This document shows positions 21,084-31,893 of a DNA stretch of 64,000 nt, in pieces (the first letter of the stretch is position 1; each line of letters begins with the position of its first letter). The stretch covers positions 16,771,235-16,835,234 of the forward strand of contig OY747712.1 in assembly GCA_963556495.2 (NCBI GenBank). Direction: 5' to 3'. The notes under the pieces were generated by a model that worked only from the letters and a program-made list of their open reading frames with translations, had not been told where the DNA came from and did no database searches. A program made the translations under genes and the position numbers. Origin of the DNA: Valencia hispanica. Taxonomy: Eukaryota > Chordata > Actinopteri > Cyprinodontiformes > Valenciidae.

Positions 21084-23990
21084 TAGGGGTGGGGGGCACT
21101 TGGTTTTGTCGTTTAGGATATTGTTGCTGATGTGGGGGTTTTTGGGTTTGGAGACGTCTGGGGGGGATTCCCTGGGGGTGGGATCACTGGGCGGACAGGG
21201 CGCTGGACGTCATGGCCTCAACCTGATGTTGGGCTTTGGAGGCTATGGGTGGTAACTCCTGATGCCTGCATGCGGTGCCTTAGGGGGGTTGCACTGACGG
21301 ACATGGGTTACTGGCCTGGTGGCTGTGCTGCGCCTGGGTAGGGTCTGGGGTGGGGCGCTGGGTTTGATTGCCTGCCGGGCCATTGAGCAGCAGTGGTCGC
21401 TCCACAAGGGAATGGGGATGGTGGATGTCGGCCTGGTGAGTCAGCCGCCCGGTTCATCGGTTTGCTCCTGGTCTGGGCGGGTACGTCGCCGGGGTTTGGG
21501 CTCCGGGGGCCTCCTTTGCTGGCGGGGAGGCTATTGATAACTAGCGACAGGTGCTCTCCCCTTACGAGGGCACTTGGACAGGGGGGGAGAGGTGTGCTGG
21601 AGGGGGAGCGAACTCAACCTGGGTGTCTAGTGTCTTTTGTGTTCTTATAGTATTGCGAATGTCAGGGTGGGTTTAGTTCTCCTTCTGGAATGGGGCTGGG
21701 GGGACTGCCTTGGGGTCCGTGGGGCTTGGTGGTGCTGTCGCCGTGGGCCCCGGGTTGAACGTGCCATGGCCTCCCTCCCCTGATGGATCCAGGTGAACAG
21801 CGGTGCCTATTGGGGTCAGTGGGGGAGCTGGCTCCCTGGGAAGACATTTTGTCTCCCAGTCCTTCCCTCCCCATCCCCCAACACCTCTGTCCACCCGCTC
21901 CATCACTTTACCACTCATATAGGGTCTTGGGGCATGGGCACATCACTGGGGTGCGAGGAGGGGTTTCCCGTGGCGTCCTGTGTCCCAATTTTAATATACA
22001 ACTTAGACACTCCCACTTATAACATTTTCATGCGACACACATGTAGGGACTTTGGGGTGGGCACACTTTTCGTCATCCAGAGGGGGAGCGTTTCAATCAG
22101 CTTCACCTCTGGTGCCGGTACCCACTGTTAAACCACATACAGACACTGAGGGCTCGGGGTGGGGGTTGGGGGATGTGTGGCTGCCTTCCCCACATCCTAC
22201 CGCTCTGTTTTAAATGCACATTATTACAACACACATCAACACCATACTCGAGCGGGAGGATAGAGGCTAGGGGTCTTCTTACACCCCTGTTCGCTACCGG
22301 CCATCAGGGGTTGGGGTCCGGAGGAGGAACAGGTGGTCTGGTCGGGGTCCTGGGCTGTCGGGCTGCCTCGCCACTGTGGGGCCCTTGGCGGTCTGCTTGT
22401 CTCCGTCTTAGAAGGTAGGGGGTCCATCTCCTGGGTCCGGGGGCTGGTGGCTCTACTAGGGCATCGGTACCTGGACCTGGGAGCATGAAGTGTGTATGGG
22501 GTGAATGAATGAGGGTACAGCGTCATTTCTTGGGCGTCTTGGTGAGTTAGTGAGAATGTATGTGGTTAAGAGGGAGGGAACGTATGACTGTCTGTATGTC
22601 TTTGTCTGCCTGTCAGGTTGGATCTTGGGCTGGCCTCTCGCCTGGCGCACCTCAGGCCTTACATTTAATGGGGGGGCCTATTTCCCCTCCATCAATCCCC
22701 GCCGGTGACGGATGCCCCTGCCTACTGGTGCGTCGGTGGTCAATCCGGTTTGGACCTGGTGCGTGCCTGGCCGGGCCTGGGGGGGCCGGTGTGTCGTTCG
22801 GCCGATGCGCTGGGCAGATATCTTCCTTTGGTTGGTTGGGGCACCTCTTTTAGGGGTGCCAGGTTTGGGATTGTTGGGTGGTGCCTGCTCGGTGGCTCGG
22901 CGGGACATGGATCCGGCGTCTCTGCTCGTTCGATCACCTGTTCTGTGCGCAGCGTGCATGGTCGGTTCATTGGCGGGTTGGACCGGCCCTGGCCTTTGTT
23001 GGATGCCTGGTCTCGGCGCTCTGCGTTGCGCGGGATCAGGACTCGGGAGCTGGTACAACTTGGTGTCCAGGTGCTGGCTGAGCTTGGCCTGGGGATGCTA
23101 TCCATCCACTGCGGCTACCGGTGGGGCGCCCCGACGTGGGCCAGGGGTGGTGCGCTGGGATGTTGGTGGTGGGGATTGGCCCAGGGTGGTGGTGGCGCGT
23201 GGCGGCCAGCCGCGGCCCCTCGTCAGGCAGTCCCTTGCCGGGTCTCTGCTGGGGGGTGTGGCACCCCTGGGCCCCGGCTCTCCCGGGCCCACCCTGGCAC
23301 GGCTGGTTGCCGGCGGGGCCCGTGGGCTCGTCACTGCTGCCCCCGGGCCCCTGCATAGTAGCCGCTGGACGTTCCCCTGGGGTTCTCCTTTGCTCCTCTC
23401 TTGGGGGATGCGGTCGGCCCCGCCCGGGTCCGCCTGGGGCTCTGGGGGTCCTTTGGACGTCTTGACTCCGATCTCCTTCATGTCTGCATCGATTCCTGGG
23501 AGACAGATTGATGCCTGCTCACACCAGCTATCGAACACTTATATGCACCAGCATGCTCACACACACACATAGATGTGGGGTCTCTGGTGTTTACAGATAT
23601 ATTCTTGGGCTGACGTTATCATTACTAGAGCTTGATTTATCGGTACCATGAGTTTTTCTGTGACATTGTTGTTGTATTTTTATATCCATTCTTGTGTGAT
23701 GTGGTTGAGTAGTTCTTACTTCACGATGTTAGGTTTGTTTTGTCAATGTTCCTTTTCCGTGTTTTGTTTTTTCCCCTCTCTCTGCTGTCCTGTGGGTATG
23801 GAGGCAGACTTCAATGTTTTCCTGTGTTTTCTTTGTTCCCTTTCCTCTCTTGTATTTTCAACTCACCCTCTCTCATGACATTTTGTTTCCTACCTCTCTT
23901 CTTCATCTTCTTTCTTTCTTCCCCTTAATTTTCCATCTCCGTGTCCATAACATCAGGAAATAAAACCCCCAGCAATTCATAATAAAGATT
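21084..23990 (+). other. Very long G-rich 3' UTR of the L1 element
   Basis: From the end of ORF2 to about 23560 the plus strand is strikingly G-rich and GC-rich inside an AT-rich window, with many runs of 4-7 G, for example at 21089-21180. It then turns T-rich (23600-23940) and reaches AAATAAAACCCCC and AATAAAG signals at 23957-23990. Open frames of 286 and 217 residues (22712-23572 and 22705-23358) overlap each other and antisense frames, which is expected when stop codons are rare, so I do not call them genes. Mammalian L1 also has a G-rich 3' UTR tract. Confidence 0.75.
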
Positions 23991-24326
23991 TTTCACACAT
24001 ATATCAAGTGGCGTACTATAGTAAAAGCTGTATTGCTCCGCTTGTGAAAGTAAATCTGTTGGGCTTCTACCTGGTACTCAGACACCAATTCTGAGCTCCA
24101 CACTGCCAAACAGGACACGTAACAAAAACAAAAAAAAAGCAAAACATGCTGGATTACAGAAAAGGCAATGATTTGACAGAAAAACATGTAATTCATTCGA
24201 AAACAGGTTCATGATGAAATAGTTAACACAGTTATTCTCAGCAAGAAGATCCCAGTTGGGACTTTTTTATGTGCAGTTTGCATGTTCCATGCATGTTTGC
24301 GTGGGTTCTCTCATTTTAAAAGAGAG
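23991..24326 (+). other. Probable 3'-transduced flank of the L1 source copy
   Basis: The likely L1 3' end, with its poly(A) signals, is near 23990, yet the A-tail and target duplication lie about 335 bp further on. The intervening DNA has a different character. Its last part (about 24228-24315, including GTGCAGTTTGCATGTTC and GCGTGGGTTCTCTC) is the head of a common teleost interspersed repeat, part of which also occurs at 29300-29530. This suggests that transcription ran through the L1 signal and carried adjacent DNA. The exact L1 end is an inference. Confidence 0.55.
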
Positions 24327-24360
24327 AAAAAAAAAAAAAAAGGAAGTCCTCAAAATGCTA

Positions 24361-24975
24361 TTAAAAGCCTTCAGTTGATCCAAAATGCAGCAGCAAGAGT
24401 TCTGATGAATATTAAAAAGAAAGATCACAATTCTCCGGTTTTAGCTTCCCTTCATTGGCTCCCTGTTGAATCCAGAATTAGATTTAATCCAGAATTAGAA
24501 TTTAATATCCTCTTTTTAACATATGAAGCCCTTAATAATGGAGCTCCATCATACATCAGAGATCTGATTGTTCCATATGTTCCCAACAGAGCACCTCGCT
24601 CTCAGACTACGAAGGATTTCTAAAAGCAGAATGGGAGTCAGATCTTTCAGTTATCAGACTTTACTTTCTTTAACATAGAAAGTACTAGTATATCAGTTAT
24701 TTTGTTCTTTCTGTGTCTCTGCTCTGTCTTCTCAGACCCCCAGTTGGTCGTGGCAGATGGTCGCTCGTACTGAGCCAGGTCCTGCTGGAGGTTTCTTCCT
24801 GTTAAAGGGGAGTTTTTCCTTTCCACAGCTACATGCTTGCTCGGTATGAGGGATTGCTATGAAGTCAACGACAGAATGCAAGCGACTGTCTACTGTTGCA
24901 ACATGTCGGTCCAGGAGGAGTGAATGCTGCAAGTCAATGACTCGATGCAATCTGCTGGTTTTCCTTAGATAGAAA
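24361..24975 (+). mobile_element. L2-type LINE, part 2 (downstream of the L1 insertion)
   Basis: It continues the L2 sequence broken at 17893. The protein reads LQLIQNAAARVLMNIKKKD, SPVLASLHWLPVESRIRF and APSYIRDLIVPYVPNRAPRS, the conserved C-terminal block of L2-type LINEs. A 15-bp-scale partial duplication (ATTAGATTTAATCCAGAATTAGA) sits in the middle. The 3' UTR includes CTGCTGGAGGTTTCTTCCTG and GGTTTTCCTTAGATAGAAAAC, a well-known teleost LINE 3' UTR pattern, ending near 24975. Confidence 0.9.
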
Positions 24976-26557
24976 ACTTTTAAATTGAGTGGACTAATGA
25001 ACTGAAGGATTCATTGGAATGTATGCACGATTTAATAACCACAATTATTGTAAGGGCCGCAAATTTGGTGTCCAAAGTATAGCCGCAAAGGCTGTACTTT
25101 GGACACCCCTGATGTAAATCCACCCCTGCATTTAACTGTATGATGTTCTTTTTCACAGATGACAATGTGATGTAACAGAATGGCAGCTTTACAAAGCGCT
25201 ACATTTTGGTTTCATCTGTTCACAGAATAATTTGTCCTAAGAATCTTGATATCAGATATTGCTCTCACTGCAGATCTCCGGGATCCTAAAACCTTAGAAA
25301 TGGCTTTGTCACCTATTCCAGACTAATATTGGTAAGTTTTCTGGTAATCTGCTCTCATTTTTCTTTTTAAATTAGGTTTTGTGCTGTTTTTTCACCTGCT
25401 TTATGTTGTCAGATAGGTTCTACATAAGTAGTTTCTTGATTGTGATGATGTGGCAGTGATCAGACCTGTTAATTTAACAAGGGATGGCTATTTATTTTTG
25501 CTTTGGGACAGACTAGTTTAAAAAGCTATTTTCCAATAGTCAATGTAATAATCATTTACAACTAAATTTTGTGTCTTCTCATGTTACCTTTGTCTGATAT
25601 TTAAATTTGTTAGATATGAAACATTAAACTGAACTACTAAAATGAATTAAAGCTTTTTTGGAGCCATTTTAAAAATTATATCCTGTTCCTGCGTGAAAGA
25701 CTTTTCGTGCTCGCTTGCGGACTCCATCTCCATGGCGCCATCAACATGCTCTGCCTATACATGCTGACTGGATAAGTGCAGTCTGGCTGCACAACACGCA
25801 ATTTGTACATAAAATTGCAGGGTAGTGTCTTTCTCAGCGAGAAGGGATATAATGTATATTGACTTGTTTTGATCGAAGCTATTTGAGGGACATTTGAGAA
25901 AGTTCACTCGTATATTTTTGCTCAACACTGAAGCCTTTGATAGTGATGGACAGGTGTGTGAAGGGTAATAAGTGCTGTAGCTGAAGTAAGAATGCACTGA
26001 CAGAACCCATTACCTCTGCAGAAGAATACTTCACACATCCACTCAAATCAGAAAACATGAGGGGTATAAATAGGAAAATGCTCATTGGCCTCAGCATACC
26101 GACTGGAAAATTGAACATTATTAGAGTGCTATATGTCTTCTAAATGGGTCTGTTACACTCCTCTGTTTGTGCTGTTTGCAGAGAAAAGCTGTCAATCAGT
26201 GCAGAACAAGATGCCACTGTTTAACTACAGGCTGTTGTTTCTGGACCCACTGAGACTATTACTCAAAATTGATGATCCTTGTGTCACAATGTAAATTAAA
26301 GTCTTGTGAGCAAAGTTCAGAGGAATTTTAGACAACGTCTGAGGGGAGTGTTGCTCATTTTGATAATCACAGTCATAACTTTCTTTTCAAAACAGCCCCG
26401 GACTTTGTTTGCTCAAAGGGGGTGGCAAATTAAAGGAAAGCTCTCAATTAATGAGGATAGATGGATTGCTAAAGCAGGGAGGTTTCATCATCCTGTTATG
26501 TTAGTAAGTTTAAAGTAAAATCTTAGAGAAAGTCAGAGGTGCTCTCAGTAAAACTCT
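24976..26557. other. Unassigned AT-rich DNA
   Basis: I see no gene. Parts near 25180-25420 (ATTTTGGTTTCATCTGTTCACAGAA) resemble the transposase-region boilerplate of old Tc1-like elements in reverse orientation but are too decayed to delimit. Confidence 0.4.
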
Positions 26558-27905
26558 CCTTGCAATAGTATTCCCACCCCTGGGCCTTTTTCATGTTTTG
26601 TCACGTTGCAACCTCACTGTATTTTTGGGGGGTTGAATGTAATAGAGCAGCGCAGAGTGGTGCATAATTATGAAGTTGAAATTGTTAAAAACAAGATACT
26701 TTGTTTTCAACATTTGTTTTTACAAGATGCAAAAGTGTTCACCCCCTTTATTTTGATACCCCAAAATAAAATCAACGGCTCTCAGAAGTCATTGGAGTAG
26801 TAAATAGACTCTACAATTTAACCTCAATATAAATAAATATGCTCTGTGAAAGTGTAGCGATGGGGATTACAGGCTTAAAATGTCATCACTGTGCATTAAA
26901 AGGTATTGAAATACTTTGTTGCAAATGTATTACTCTATACATTTAGAGCCTCGCAAATTCTGCCCCAGTAGTACTTTAAGTAGTGCTATTGTAGAACTAA
27001 ACAGCAGGCAATCCTAATAACTACATTTTATCCTATTTTCAAATACATTTATTTTTTTTTTTGTATACTGAAGATACTTAAGAAGTGCTGTTTGTTGGTG
27101 GACTCAGGCAATGTAAAACAGAAACATGCGGTCAGATGAGTTTCTGAAGTTTCTGAGCCACAAGTTGTGCACACAATGCACCTTATTATGAAGATATAAA
27201 CATATACACGTGTTGGAATGCTCCAAAGTCCAGATGTAAAATTAATCTGATGCAGGACTAATGTTGCTCCTTATGATCATCAGTCTAATCTTTCTTTTGA
27301 CATCTTCCAATTTCAACTTGTCAGTTTATAGCCCATACAACTTAGATCAACATTTCATCATTACAATTCTCTTGTGACCAAAACTCCTCGTGATTAGATA
27401 CAGAAAGAAAAAGTAAAACGCATTAAAAAATACAAATATGTTGGCAATACTCTTTAAAAACTAACTCTTCTGTTGAGCAAAATCACCAGTATGGGATAAT
27501 GAGATGATCTCTGGTTATTTTGACACTAGAGTGTTGCTTTTTACAGATGATCTCCATCAAATCTGATTGAGTTTTAGGTATTTTACAGAGAAGAGGCGAA
27601 GGGGGGTTGCAAAACATTTTCTAAATGTTCAAAGCTAGAATTGCAGGAAAAGGTGGTCCCACAAAGTACTGACTCAGAGAGGCTGAAACCAATGCACACC
27701 ACACTTTTCAGATTTTAATTTTTAAAAGCATTGACAAACCATGTACTTCATACTTTAATTTTTCAGTTACTGCATGTGCTTGCAGTGTTTTTTTACGATT
27801 GTACATAAAATCACAATAAATGACACTGAAGTTTGTGTTTGTACTGTGTACAACATACAAACAAGTTTGTTTTTGCAAGGTTGTATAATTTACACTTTTA
27901 TACAA
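26558..27905 (+). mobile_element. Decayed Tc1-like transposon
   Basis: The left end (26558-26700) follows a common teleost Tc1 terminus: TTGCAATAGTATTCCCACCCC, TTTTGTCACGTTGCAACC, then GCATAATTATGAAGTTGAAA. The right part (27590-27890) follows the end of the gene and the right terminus: GGTGGTCCCACAAAGTACTGACTCAG, then ACATAAAATCACAATAAATG. In between only scattered blocks remain, for example GTTGGAATGCTCCAAAGTCCAG near 27210. No frame is left. Confidence 0.78.
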
Positions 27906-29299
27906 AGCAGTTTTGATTCTATCTCAATGATTGAGAAGTAGATGTGTAGCACTGGAAAGGAAGAACTTCAGATTTAGAAACTCATTAATCGGCGTCTTTG
28001 GTCTTGGGTATTCTTGAAACGGAGGCAGACTTTGTTACATGTTTCCTTTGCATAATCTCTGAATCGCAGTTGCAGCACATTTAATCATCTCGGTTTTTTA
28101 ATCCTAGAAAATGAAATAATAAAATTGTTTATCAGTGGTCAGACGCAACAACTTTGAATTTTGCAAGCTCCTAAACATCAATGTCTCAGTTTATTGTCTG
28201 CCTGAGCCAGCTCTGTCATTTAATTAATTTAAAAAAAAATCAAATACTGTTTTCACCAGGCCTTCATAGCACAGCTGGATTTATTCTGAGATTGGATTTA
28301 TCACAGGCTCTTTACTAAATAGGTGACTTCTGAAGCCATGTAGCAGCACTAAATTTAAATGAGATGCATCAATATACAGGAGCAGTGCAGATTATTTTAT
28401 TTTTTTTAAATTGGAAACCATTTTTTTAATTTTCTCTTCTTATTTTACCAGTATGTACTTCTTTGTGTAACTGTATCACATAAAACCCAAATAAAATAAT
28501 TTTACGAGGGATTTGTATCCTCTGTTTTGATACAAAAAGGAGGAATTATATAATATGTCAATAAAATAAACTGTAACTTTGTCTTTAAATATGTCTTCAG
28601 GTGGATTAACTGTTTATTTTCTGTACCAGCAAAGGTTTACTTTGTTAGGGAAGCCATCTTAAGTAAACAAGCACTAGTGTCTGCACTACACATGGTTCTT
28701 CTGATTACATCCAACCCATTATCAGTGTAAACCAGGGCTTAGAGGAAAAAGAGAAAGTCCTGCAAAACGTATGTCTTTCTCCAGATTTTTTGTGCTTCGA
28801 AGGGTAATTCTAGGTCCTCTGTTATTCTGTGTTTCAGTGAAATTTGATGAGATCTGATGTGGTTACTGATCAGTAGTGTTTTGAAAAGGAAACTCCCTTG
28901 GTGGTTCTTGGCTTCCTCTGAGAGTTGAAATGAAGTTCTAAAAAGGAAAATCTTTTCCCATAATTACAAGGCAGACACGAAATGGGTCACAAAAAGGACA
29001 GACACGAATCTAATATCTGAAACATGATTCATACGGTGAAACAGAAGAAGAGTAATAAATGAGAAATATAAAGTTTACTCAACACTGCATGTTTTCTCTT
29101 GTTGCTGTGGTCTCACCATTTACATGCAGGTTTTGGTTTTTAAAGATGAATGCAGTTCCTGAAACAGATTGTAGGAAGAATCCCGGTTAGATTAAGCAAA
29201 ATCTTATAAAAAAAACAAAGGTTTCAAAAACTGTATCAGTGAAGCTCAACATCAGACATCCGCTTCAACTCTAGATGGACAGTTTTTGAATTTTTTAGA
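27906..29299. other. AT-rich DNA without recognised features
   Basis: Nothing nameable is seen. Stretches such as 28370-28600 are very AT-rich. No open frame of note. Confidence 0.45.
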
Positions 29300-29535
29300 C
29301 TGTTATGGCATGTTCTCACCATGCCTTCATGGTTTCTCCCCGGGTACTCTGGTGTCCAAAAACATGACTGGTAGATTATTAGGTCTCTCTAAATTGCCCT
29401 TTGGTGTGAATGTGTGTGCATGGTTGTTTGTCCTGTGTTGCCGTGTGATGGACTGATGACCTGTCCAGGGTCTGCTCCGCTTTACCCAATGATAGCTAGA
29501 GATATGCACCAGCTCCCCCACAACCAAAGATAAGT
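29300..29535 (+). repeat. Common teleost interspersed repeat, fragment
   Basis: The sequence TGGTTTCTCCCCGGGTACTC, GTGTCCAAAAACATGACTGG, TGGTTGTTTGTCCTGTGT and GACCTGTCCAGGGTCTGCTC is recognised from a repeat found throughout teleost genomes. Class unknown to me. The 67-residue minus-strand frame across it is an artefact. Confidence 0.65.
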
Positions 29536-29672
29536 GGGTAAAAACAATAGATCAATGGTTTTCATATCAATGTGCAAATGCAGGTTGCTTTTTGCTGATA
29601 TCCCTAGATATATGGTTACCCCTTTGTGATTGATTGCCTACTCCTGATCCCTCTTATCGGTGGGTTTCTTCT

Positions 29673-31135
29673 GCAGTGTCATGTAAAAGTACTCGTAACC
29701 TGTGGACTTTTTTAATATTTTGTCTGCTTTACAACCACTACTTCAATGTATTTTATTGGGAGTTTTTTTCCCCTTTGTTCAACACAAAGTAGTGCATTAT
29801 TGTGAAGTGGATGTAAACGAAAACAGCGGACCCCTGCATTCAGCCCCCTTTACACTGATACCCCTAAGAACTCCAGCGCAACCAAGTACATTCAGAAGTC
29901 ACTTAATGAATAAAATCCATCTATGGTTAATTTAATTTGGGTATAAATCCTGCTGTTCTGTGAAGGCCTCAGATGTTTGTGAGAGAACATTAGTAAACAA
30001 ACAGCAATATGAACGCAGCAGACAGTTCAGGGATGTCACTGTAACCCCTAATTTCCAGTGCATGCGCTCCGCTTTGCCACGCACACCGCAGCAAAAACAC
30101 TCCCTTTGTACTCAATGAGAGCGTTTCCACTGCCGCCACCGAGCGGCGCTGGTCGCCGTTTTGCTACGCTGAAGCAAGTTCGCAGTCAATCTACACAAAA
30201 CACACAGCACCAGCAGGATACGAACAAGCACAACATCCATTTTTTCAAAATAAATCAATAAAGACAGACTAGATTTTTTTGTATGCATAGCTATATTAAT
30301 ATATAGTCAAAATGTATTTAATTTCGAAAGCTATTTTGTCATTTCCTGCCACACAAGACATAGTAGGTGCGTGGGTCAACAAATGCGATATGCAGATACG
30401 TGAGAAAAGCAAAAGAACAACATGGACGAAAAGAAACTAACACTTGAAGTGGAAAATCATAAAATATTTATGATTTTACTTTTTCCGCATTTATTACTGG
30501 CTTTTATCGCGAGATCTTGCAATTCCCATGCATGCTTCTTTGAGCACCTTTGGGCTTCGGAGTGAGGCAGAGTGCATGCAGTGGAAATTAGGGGTTAAGA
30601 AGTAAAACAACATCCCAAACGTTAAACATCTAACAGAGTATATTCCAATCTGTTATCTGAAAAGAAAAAGAGTAACTGTAAATCTACCAAGACACAGCTG
30701 TCCACCTAAACTGACAGGCTGGGAAAGGAAAGTCTTAATTAGAGATGCACTTTATAGGTCCACTGTAACTCTGAAGAAGCTTTAGAGATCTAGAGTTATA
30801 TGGGAGAATCTGTTGGCAGGACAACTATTAGCCATGTACTCCACAAATCCTACCTTTGTACGAATGCTAAGGATTATTGAATTGCTGAAAGAAACCAATA
30901 AGAAGTCATGTTTGCAGATGGTTTAACACAAGCCATGCAGGGATCATAAATAAACTTTTTGCCTTCATACCAAGCATTATGTGCAACAGAAAAGACTTAA
31001 ACGCCCCATGTTTGGTGGTAGCGTCATGCTGTGGTTGTGCACAGTGCCATATTTGGATCAAACCAAAAGCAACCAGAGCAAGCCTGGACACATAAAAAAA
31101 CTACTAAAAATATGCTTAACAATGAATCAGTTACT
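29673..31135 (+). mobile_element. Decayed Tc1-like transposon with nested inverted-repeat element
   Basis: The left terminus and leader (29673-30041) read like the teleost Tc1 family present elsewhere in the window: CAACACAAAGTAGTGCATTA, TTCTGTGAAGGCCTCAGATG, GAACATTAGTAAACAAACAGCA. After the nested block the transposase region continues at 30598 with AACTGTAAATCTACCAAGACAC, GTCCACCTAAACTGACAGGCTGG and GAGAATCTGTTGGCAGGACAAC. The C-terminal half and right end are missing. The frame is destroyed. Confidence 0.85.
30044..30595. mobile_element. 552-bp inverted-repeat element (MITE-like) nested in Tc1
   Basis: The ends are inverted copies, ACCCCTAATTTCCAGTGCATGC at 30044 and the reverse complement of 30574-30595 with one mismatch. 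TA flanks both sides (30042-30043 and 30596-30597), and the Tc1 host reads across when the block and one TA are removed. It carries no transposase. A TA duplication points to the Tc1/mariner superfamily, but palindromic ambiguity at the borders also allows a TAA/TTA reading. Confidence 0.85.
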
Positions 31136-31324
31136 CTGCATCAGTGGTTAAATGTCTAGTAGGATGTAGGATATCTACCCACACCCCACACACCCCCACC
31201 CCTGCCTCAGTCTATGAATGTTATGCAAAAAAAGGAGAAAAAAAGGGTAGAGATTGTATTACTCTCATGGGGCTTTCTAGCATTTCTAAAACCAACAAAA
31301 CAGAGGATGGGTTGCATCAATTCA

Positions 31325-31893
31325 TCTATCTATTTTCTTCCGCTTCATCCAGGGTCGGGTCGCGGGGGTAGTAGCTTTAGCAGAGAGACCCAGACTTCCC
31401 TCTTTCCAGCAACTTGGGCCAGCTCCTCAGGGGGAATCCCAAAGCGTTCCCAGGCCAACCGAGAAACATAGTCTCTCTAGCGTGTCCTGGGTCTTCCTCT
31501 GGGCCTCCTCCTGACCAGTTGCCCGATCCACTTCAACTGACTTCTCTCTGAGCTCCTGCCAGATGACCAAGCTTCTCACCCTATCTCTAAGGGAGAGCCT
31601 AGACACCTTGCGGAGGAAGCTCATTTCAGCCGCTTGTATCCGTGATTACATTCTTTCGGTCACTACCCAGAGTTCATGACCATAGATGAGGGTGGGAACG
31701 TAGATCGACTGGTGAATTAAGAGTTTCAGTTCAGCTCTCTCTTCACCCCAACAGACCGGTACGGTCCCCGCATTATTGCAGATGCCGCAACAATCCGCCT
31801 ATCAATCTCCCGCTCTATTTTTCCCTAATTTGTGAACAAGACCCCCAGAACCCCGAGAAAACACTTTACCGTTTTCCAACTCAATACCATGGA
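31325..31893 (-). mobile_element. Rex3-like (RTE clade) LINE 3' end
   Basis: The minus strand encodes the C-terminal region of a Rex3-type ORF, including FLRKVSRLSLRDRVRS and RKTQDTLERLCFS, and ends with the short RTE-type tail near 31325 (plus strand CTTCCGCTTCATCCAGGGTC). The part at 31640-31890 (CACTACCCAGAGTTCATGACC, then CAATCTCCCGCTCTATTTTTC) continues into the upstream coding region. 5'-truncated and frame-broken. Confidence 0.85.

Larger units (their letters stand above)
17894..24340 (+). mobile_element. 5'-truncated L1-superfamily LINE with TSD and poly(A) tail
   Basis: The insert begins inside the endonuclease domain and ends with at least 14 A (24327-24340). It is bordered by a perfect 20-bp target-site duplication, 17874-17893 and 24341-24360, both reading AGGAAGTCC...ATGCTA. 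5' truncation, A-tail and a long TSD are the signature of target-primed reverse transcription. The host is an L2-type LINE that reads continuously when the insert and one TSD are removed. The ORF2 remnant changes frame at least five times. The cleavage site on the bottom strand, CCT/GATA, is unlike the mammalian TTTT/AA preference. Confidence 0.93.

Noticed and set aside
22705..23572. Open frames of 217 and 286 residues in the G-rich region
   Set aside because: They overlap each other and several antisense frames, are rich in Gly, Trp and Arg as expected from G-runs, and lie in the 3' UTR of the L1. Rare stop codons in GC-rich DNA explain them.
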